A DNA stretch of 13,173 bases from positions 2,869,047-2,882,219 of the forward strand of contig FN649750.1 of assembly GCA_000310025.1 (NCBI GenBank), written 5' to 3'. Source of the stretch: Ectocarpus siliculosus (taxonomy: Eukaryota; Sar; Phaeophyceae; Ectocarpales; Ectocarpaceae). The translations under genes and the position numbers were made by a program. Within the stretch, counting starts at the first letter, position 1; every line of letters starts with the position of its first letter. The notes beneath the pieces are model-generated. The model saw nothing but the letters and a program-made list of their open reading frames with translations, was not told the DNA's origin and did no database searches. This document shows, in pieces, positions 7,782-13,173 of the stretch.

Positions 7782-9472
7782 AATGTGGGTGGTGGTGTCG
7801 TTGTTGCTTTTGTTGATTTTATTTGTTGCAATGTTATTGTTGTTGGTGATGGTGGTGGCGGTGTTCCTGTCTGCACATGAAAGACCCAACGTGCTGACTT
7901 GTGGTCCATACGTTCCTCCACAAAACCCCCTTGCCTGCGTACGGTTGGTGCATGCGCGCGTGTTTCTTACTACCCTTGCTTTTCTTCCTCGATTCTTTCC
8001 CCGTCGGTGCCGTGCGCGCAGCCCGCAGGGGCGGCGTTGAGCGTGATGAAGCGTAGCGTGTTCGATTCTCGCTTCGACCACGCTGGGGTGGTGGTGGCGG
8101 ATCGATTCGGGACGCCGCACGTCGCAGAGGTGACCTATACGGGGATCAAGCTCCGGCGGTTTGATGAGCGGATACTACGATCAAAGTGAGTGCGAAGGAT
8201 TTTTTTCTGACCTGGCCACTACAAACAAGCTTAGATATAAAGAAACGTCGATGCACGGGCAGTTCTTTCCGTGGCCGCATTTTGTCTTGAGAAAATACGT
8301 TCGAGTTCACGCTTCGTATTAGAAAATATTGCTCAACTCATAGAGTACGAAACTAACGTCAGAACCAACACATCGTCCCGCGCGTCTTGTTTGTTCCCGT
8401 CGACCGTTTCTCTCTAACTCGCGGAAGGTGCAACGAGATCATGTTGATCCCCGTCAACTTCAAGTGCAGCGAGGAGACTCGAGCCAAGGTGGAACGACAC
8501 GTTAAGGGGCTCACGTACAGGTATGCAAAGACAGATAATCAGATCAGTCCAGATCGGAAAAACAGGCCCGTTGTTGTCGCGCTGTGACCACGCGCCGTCA
8601 CCGCAGGCATCCGTGGGACAGGTTATTTGCGACTTCCCCCACCCCGGCAGCACCTCCCGAACGAGTTTACTTTTTTTGACGTGTGACTGCTGGTTGGCAC
8701 CTTGCTCTAGGGCCCGCAGCTCGTGCGCTGTACTGCTGTGCGGCTGTGGCGGGCTAAAGCGATCGTGCGCTACTGCTGTGCGGCTGTTTGCGGCGCAGGC
8801 TAAAGCGGAAGGTGGCTTTGGGGCACTGCCCCGGTTAGACAGGGCTTGTAGAATCCGAAATCAAACCCAATTCTCAGCCCTACTGGGAGTTGTACGGTTA
8901 GGTTGAAGCTGCTCGCTTTTTTGTGACCAACGAGAGGTGGTTGTCGGCAAACAAAAGTGAAGCGTCGAATTTTTTCGTCGGGCCGGTTTTCGCCCGCAAA
9001 CGGGCCGTTCTTTCATCATGCGTTTTTTCGTGCTTGGTCCAAACTTTGTCGTCTATTATTAGTCCGCCGACGCCCGAACCCCTTTCGCCCCTGAAAATGT
9101 AGCGTTATCCAATGTCCTGACTTGCCCCCCTCACCGCAACCAACAACCAACCAACGCAGAGAGCCGATCGCGAACACGCTCTGGATAGACCTTCTCGGCG
9201 CTCTAAAGCTCAAGACCACCAAGCCGGGGGAGTGGGGCAAACCCCCCAAGTACGTCACGGAGCCCCCGATCATCGGCAAGATCGTGCCCGCGAGCCCCGC
9301 CGTCCAGCTGGTGATGTCGTGTCTGGACATGGCGGGAGCGGCGGACGGGGCGGCGGTGGCAGAGTGGAAGTACCCCCTCGCCATAACGCCCAAAGACTTG
9401 GAGAACTGCGAGGTGCCTCTGAAGGAGGGGGCCAACTTTGGGGAGCCCCACACCGTTCGTGTTAGGCAATAG
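7267..9472 (+). CDS. Permuted papain-like (YiiX/C92-type) protein, four exons
   Basis: The exons are 7267-7359, 8022-8185, 8428-8520 and 9160-9472. They join in phases 0, 2 and 2 to give exactly 220 codons plus TAG. Junctions are CTG/GTGAGA to GCGCAG/CCC, AA/GTGAGT to GGAAG/G, and CAG/GTATGC to ACGCAG/A. In-frame TGA at 7222 supports the ATG at 7267. Motifs in order fit the permuted NlpC/P60-like fold of PF05708/C92: LKTGDVLLFS (residues 15-24), FDHAGVVV with the candidate catalytic His51, AEVTYTGIKL (about 66-75) where the family has its Glu-x-x-x-x-Gly segment, a beta segment IMLIPVNF, GLTYR (about 113-117) at the usual G-x-x-Y site, and ITPKDL near the C-terminus. Length suits the family. 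The place where members carry Cys-Ser-x-Leu-Val reads A-V-Q-L-V (164-168), so the nucleophile seems absent; Cys171 is the nearest cysteine. Bacterial relatives cleave amide or peptide bonds in cell-wall or lipid substrates; here the role is unknown. No signal peptide is obvious. Confidence 0.82.
7360..8021 (+). other. Intron 1 of the C92-like gene
   Basis: A 662-bp phase-0 intron, GTGAGA to GCGCAG. It contains a long (TTG)n tract, so open frames through it that encode poly-Leu, poly-Cys or poly-Asn are artefacts. The last 60 bases before the acceptor are pyrimidine-rich (TTTCTTCCTCGATTCTTTCC), as expected. An alternative acceptor CCCGCAG seven bases downstream would break the frame. Confidence 0.75.
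7747..7782 (+). repeat. (TTG)n microsatellite
   Basis: About twelve TTG units, preceded by TGCTGCTGCTG and followed by looser TTG-rich sequence up to about 7850. It lies inside intron 1 of the C92-like gene. Confidence 0.95.
8521..9159 (+). other. Intron 3 of the C92-like gene
   Basis: A 639-bp phase-2 intron, GTATGC to ACGCAG. It contains the imperfect direct repeat at 8721-8807 and a GC-rich hairpin-like string near 8979-9007 (GGGCCGGTTTTCGCCC...CGGGCC). No exon is seen. The smaller intron 2 (8186-8427, 242 bp) has nothing notable. Confidence 0.75.
8721..8807. repeat. Imperfect direct repeat, about 40 bp
   Basis: TCGTGCGCTGTACTGCTGTGCGGCTGTGG...GGGCTAAAGC (8721-8760) is repeated at 8763-8807 with a 3-base deletion (TG T after GCGC) and a short insertion before GGCTAAAGC. 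It is a local duplication inside intron 3. Confidence 0.85.
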
Positions 9473-11268
9473 TACGTACAGTAGTAGGTCGTGTCGTTCG
9501 CCGTCGTTGTGATACGTAGACCCCGTTCTCCGGATGGGAGCGGGCGTCGCAGACTCCGCAGGCCGGCGGGGCGGTGTATGTTGTTGCCCCTTGTCGGGGA
9601 AAGTTGCGGCAGCGTGCGGGTTCGAGGGCATTTCTCCTTGTAATGATGTGTCGTTGGAGTTTTGGAGTCCGTCGGTTTACTCGCTATCTTGACATGCCTT
9701 GGCGCAGTGGCCTCGACAGATGTACTTGCTACGATGCGCCGGCGCAGCGTGGGTCCACGGGCGTGGACGTGCGTATATACTTGAGTCTTCTCCCTCGTGT
9801 TTGGTTTCGAATGAAGGACAGGTGGCTACTTCTGTCTCCTGTCGACCCCTTTGTTAACCAATGCACAACACAAAACAAATAGTTCATGTCCATATCGCTT
9901 GCATAGACACGCCGCAGCGCAACGGACCGACAGCGCAATTGCAGCGCAACCTTTATCCAAGCAGAGGTACCAACACAGCAGTTCGCAAATGACCGACAGG
10001 ACGACCACAAGGTAACTGCTCCTACGCTTAACACCTATATGCCGCCCGCAACTACGAGGAGGGCGGACTGATACACAAATCGAGTCATGTTCACTACGCC
10101 TACCATCCCGCACTGGGGTGATTCCCCCTCGCACGAGCGCCTGCCGCATGCACCCAATCCCCAGCGTATGCAAGAGCCGTAACTCCCACCGTTACCGTTA
10201 AAAAAAGCCTCTACACACGAACACCACCGGTTGCCGACTTGGATAGGATATGATACGAAACACTCTGCTACCTACCGCAAAGACGGCGCGCGCCTCAGCC
10301 GCAGCGCGCGGACGAAAACTCGCGTACCACACCACCGCCGTCTCTGCCAAGTTGGCTAGCTGAGACAACACCCACTACAAGTTTTACCAAGTGAAGCACG
10401 GGACCCTAAGTCGCTCTTCCCCCTCACACCCATCTGCTGGATGAAATGTACAATGAACTCCAGGTGCAGCAGCATCGTGAGGATGTAAACAGCCGTTCCA
10501 CAAGGATCTCGCCAAATCTTCTTGCAATGCCCCGGAAAATCGTAAACAGAGCGAGAATATCCATCCGCTTGCCGATCGCTGCCGGCGACCTCTGCGCGGA
10601 GCCTTCGCGTTTCACCACGAAGAGCAACCCGTGACGAGGGTCGCTTGCCGCAAGCATGAGAACACTACCATCTTCCATCCTCCCTGTACGCTCCTGTTTC
10701 GCTGCCCTTGCTTCCGGCATGCACGACAACACTGTTGTGAGCTTCTACAGCAGTTCCTCCAAACTGTCCTCTCTCCTGCTGTCTTCCGCCTCCGTCAAAG
10801 CCTCCACCTACAAGAAACCAACACAATACGGCCGCAGCAAACAGCGGACCGCCGGCCATGCTGCTGTTCCGATCACTGGGAAAACACTTTATTTACAGAG
10901 CGAAACGTCACGGTGTTTGCCGCTTGTAACACCCTACCTACCAGCTGAACCAGGCGGGCTTCCTTCTTCAAACATGTGGAAGTGACCTTCCACACAGCAG
11001 AAAGGCACACCGCTAGGAACAAACAGCATCCTCTCCCCCCCACGTGCAAAAACAAAAGCAAAAACGCCACTACACCAATCCGGGGACGCGCATACACGCA
11101 GCCGGCCAGTTGGACACAAAAACCCACCCCACAGCAAACATAAAAAACCTGGACACGAAAATGCCTAGCTGCAGGGAGCAAAGCACCCCTTTCTGCATCC
11201 CGTGACATGCTAGCTAGGGGACTAACAAGTCTTCAACCCTCAGGGTTACAACGACTCTCAAATCATCC
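9473..11268. other. Convergent intergenic region
   Basis: This region lies between the stop of the plus-strand C92-like gene and the stop of the minus-strand protease gene, so it must hold both 3' UTRs and terminators. I see no AATAAA near either stop. Open frames of about 100 codons (for example minus strand 10732-10424, with a hydrophobic MDILALFTIFRG segment) lack splice context and any recognisable family, and I do not call them. A GC hairpin CGCGCGC...GCGCGCG sits at about 10287-10310. Confidence 0.5.
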
Positions 11269-12587
11269 CTACGACAGCGACAACGGGGCCGAGGCCGTCG
11301 TCGCCGGCACCGCCACCGCGGCAGCAGGGGGAAGCGGAGCGGAGGCCGGCAGCGGCAGCGGTGGGTCAACCACCACCACCTCAGGCGATGCCGCCCCATC
11401 ATCGGGGCTCCATGGACGGCCGGACGATGTCGGGGGGTCCTCTTCTTGGCGCAGGACCTCCTCAACGTAGCGCTGAAGCGCGCGCCTGTACTCCGTCATA
11501 TCCGCCTGGGTAGTCCACGCGTCAACGTCCTCGCGCATCTGCCCCTGCCCGCACTTCTCCGCGTACAGCAAGGAGGCCACGCCGCAGTCGAACCCGGTCG
11601 TCTGCTGCTGCCGCGTGATGGCCGAGTACGCGCGCGAGGCCCAGCCTTCGTGCGACGGCGTAGGGCTGGGGGCTTTCCTCTTCGACCCCCCGCTGCCACT
11701 GCTGCAACTCCCGCCGCGGATTTCCCCCCCGGAGCGCAACGGCCACACGGCGTCCAGCCAACGGTACACCTGTGGGGCGGGGGCGAGAAAAAAAACCGTT
11801 TTCGTCAGGACAAGAGAGCTTCGGATACGAAAGCTGCATAATTGAGGCAACCTCTTGTGGCGCGAACGAAGCGTGTATTGCACTCATCATAGACCGTGTT
11901 CTTAACTGGCTGCTTTATAGGAAGGGGGCGGATCTGCGCCGGCCGGGGTAGCTTCTAAGCGTACAAGCCCAAGAGAAGGCTTTACATAGCGAATGAACAC
12001 ATGAGACACACACAACCCTACACTAGGCTACACACACGAGCAAGCAAGCAATAGTTGCCACAAGTCGGAAAAACAGACAAACTGAGGAAGGAGACTTGAC
12101 GTACCATGCCCGAAGCGCCTGGGAAAACAAGAACGACCAAATATGACACACACACCCTTGGTACCACGCGGCCGACGGCCTCATAACTACTTCAACCACT
12201 CTCACCTCTTTCGGGATGCAGCGGAAGCCGGTGCTCCGCCCGCCGGGGGCCCCGCCGCCGCCCCCACCCGCGGCCTGCTGTTGGGTGTACCGCGACCCCC
12301 CCTGCCGGCGCGGCGGCTTCCCCATCGGCTCGAACAGCTGCAGCTCGGGAACGGGGTCGTGCTCCACACGGAGGAGGTTCCAGTGGACGTTGTTGACGTG
12401 GGTCAGGAAGATCACCGGCCGCTTCTCCGAGTACACGATCGGCCTGCCGAGGACGTCCTTGAAGACCATGCTCTGGTCGGCGAGAGCGGCGTTGGCGGCA
12501 CCGGCGGCGGCAGCGTTGGCGGCCGTCGCCGCTTCGGCCCCTCCGCCATCTCCGCCGCTCTCGCTAGCCCCGGCGTCGCCACCTGAA

Positions 12588-12622
<35 letters not shown>

Positions 12623-13173
12623 AGGAGGAGGCGTGTCCGGAGCGCCCCACCCGTTCAGGCACAGCACGGCGAAGTCGATCGGCATGAAGTGGACGTTCGT
12701 GTACGTGCGGGCGAACTTGGCCATGACCACGTCGATGAAACCCGAGCTCAGCCAGTTCTTCGCGTCGACAACGTCCCCCTCGCCGAGCCCGAGCATGCTG
12801 GCGGCCGCCGCGGCGGCCGCATCGTCCCCGCCCCCACCGCACGCGCGACCGCCGCTAGCCCGACCGCCAAGCTTGTCAGCGGGTCGGACGTCCCTGAGGC
12901 ACGTCTCGAACGGCGGCGGCGGCGCCGCCCACCGCGACGGCATCTGCGATCGGGCCAGCTTCACGGTCACCACGTTCCGCCGCTGCTTCTTGCTCGCCCT
13001 CTCCTCCTCGTCATCGTCTCTCGCTCGCGGCTTCTTCTTGCCGTTCGGCGAGGCCGTTCCGCTCTCGTCGATAGCAGCAGCGGCGGCGGTCGGGGGGCAT
13101 TCGTCGAACCCCAGCGGATACACGGGGGAGGAGGCACTGCCCGCTAAATCGAAGCAGTACTCGCTGTCCGTGT
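11269..13173 (-). CDS. Ulp1/SENP-like C48 cysteine protease (5' end beyond window)
   Basis: Two exons are visible, 13173-12206 and 11769-11269. They join in phase 0 (GAG/GTGAGA to CCCACAG/GTG) and end at TAG, giving 488 codons; the frame is open through the right edge. An Ala/acidic N-terminal part carries a bipartite nuclear-localisation-like KKKPR...KKQRR (13039-12977). The protease domain starts near NWLSSGFIDVVMAKF (about 12757) and MPIDFAVLCL, is interrupted by a long Ala/Gly/Ser-rich insert, then continues VIFLTHVNNVHWNLLRVE with catalytic His at 12383-12385. The acid position is Glu in LQLFEPMG (12329-12331). Exon 2 holds the oxyanion Gln (11602-11604) and Cys (11584-11586) in QTTGFDCGV, the standard Q-x5-C spacing. 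The domain has a further Gly/Gln insert after the acid and ends in a Pro/Ala-rich tail. C48 enzymes remove or process SUMO or other ubiquitin-like modifiers, often in the nucleus; the substrate here is not evident. Origin from a transposon-borne C48 gene cannot be excluded. Confidence 0.88.
11770..12205 (-). other. Intron of the C48 protease gene
   Basis: A 436-bp phase-0 intron with donor GTGAGAG and acceptor CCCCACAG, preceded by a T-run (CGGTTTTTTTTCTCGC). It separates the His/Glu half of the active site from the Gln/Cys half. It is AC-rich on the plus strand near 12000-12040. No exon is seen inside. Confidence 0.85.
12587..12624 (-). repeat. (GCG)n coding for poly-Ala
   Basis: About twelve GCG/GCC-type triplets are read on the minus strand as an uninterrupted alanine run inside the protease domain. 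Further Ala-rich coding sequence flanks it (12480-12560), and other Ala runs lie at 13075-13090 and 12795-12820. Triplet slippage keeps the frame, so length variation between individuals would be tolerated. Confidence 0.9.

Noticed and set aside
7471-8120. Open frames with poly-Leu, poly-Cys or poly-Asn
   Set aside because: They are read-throughs of the (TTG)n microsatellite in intron 1 of the C92-like gene.
10280-10312. GC-rich hairpin CGCGCGC...GCGCGCG as a terminator
   Set aside because: There is no U-tract, and hairpin termination does not apply to eukaryotic protein genes.
10424-10732. Minus-strand open frame with a hydrophobic MDILALFTIFRG segment
   Set aside because: It is a single frame of 102 codons without a donor or acceptor that joins it to a neighbour, and no family is recognised.
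12143-13147. Plus-strand Arg/Ala-rich open frames across the protease exon
   Set aside because: They are shadows of the GC-rich minus-strand C48 coding sequence, whose catalytic motifs are clear.
1-13173. CRISPR array, phage or bacterial defence cluster
   Set aside because: There are no spaced direct repeats or compact operons; spliced genes show the DNA is eukaryotic nuclear.

Overview
The window looks like nuclear DNA of a eukaryote with large introns, most plausibly a brown alga (Ectocarpus-like stramenopile). This is inferred from style, not from a marker gene. Three genes are broken by introns of 242 to about 1,700 bases with GTGAG-type donors and CAG/AAG acceptors. Exons are visibly GC-richer than their surroundings. 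There are many (CAA/TTG)n and (CT)n microsatellites and long non-coding stretches. I see no bacterial operon structure, rRNA, tRNA or CRISPR array.

Layout. (1) Positions 1-2192, minus strand: the first two recognisable coding exons of a multi-pass membrane protein that continues off the left edge. They are separated by a 1.7-kb intron holding a 131-bp tandem duplication and a MITE-like element. (2) Positions 2193-7266: about 5 kb with no convincing gene. It holds dispersed repeats, a 231-bp TA-flanked MITE candidate and one weak small-ORF candidate. (3) Positions 7267-9472, plus strand: a complete four-exon gene of 220 codons. The splice phases fit exactly, and the product resembles the permuted papain-like amidase / YiiX (C92, formerly DUF830) family, but the usual nucleophilic Cys position appears to be Ala. 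(4) Positions 9473-11268: convergent intergenic DNA. (5) Positions 11269-13173, minus strand: the last two exons of a clan CE (C48, Ulp1/SENP-like) cysteine protease. Its His, Gln and Cys are intact and its acid residue is Glu in an LFEP motif. The gene enters from the right edge.

The genes do not form an obvious pathway. Genes 2 and 3 converge and both belong to papain-like cysteine protease folds, but I see nothing linking them functionally. Exon junctions were placed by hand from GT/AG sites and phase continuity; transcript data would settle them. The most notable points are the C92-like protein lacking the expected Cys, the Glu-type acid and low-complexity inserts in the C48 protease, and two separate duplications that copied 5' splice-site regions of the membrane-protein gene.
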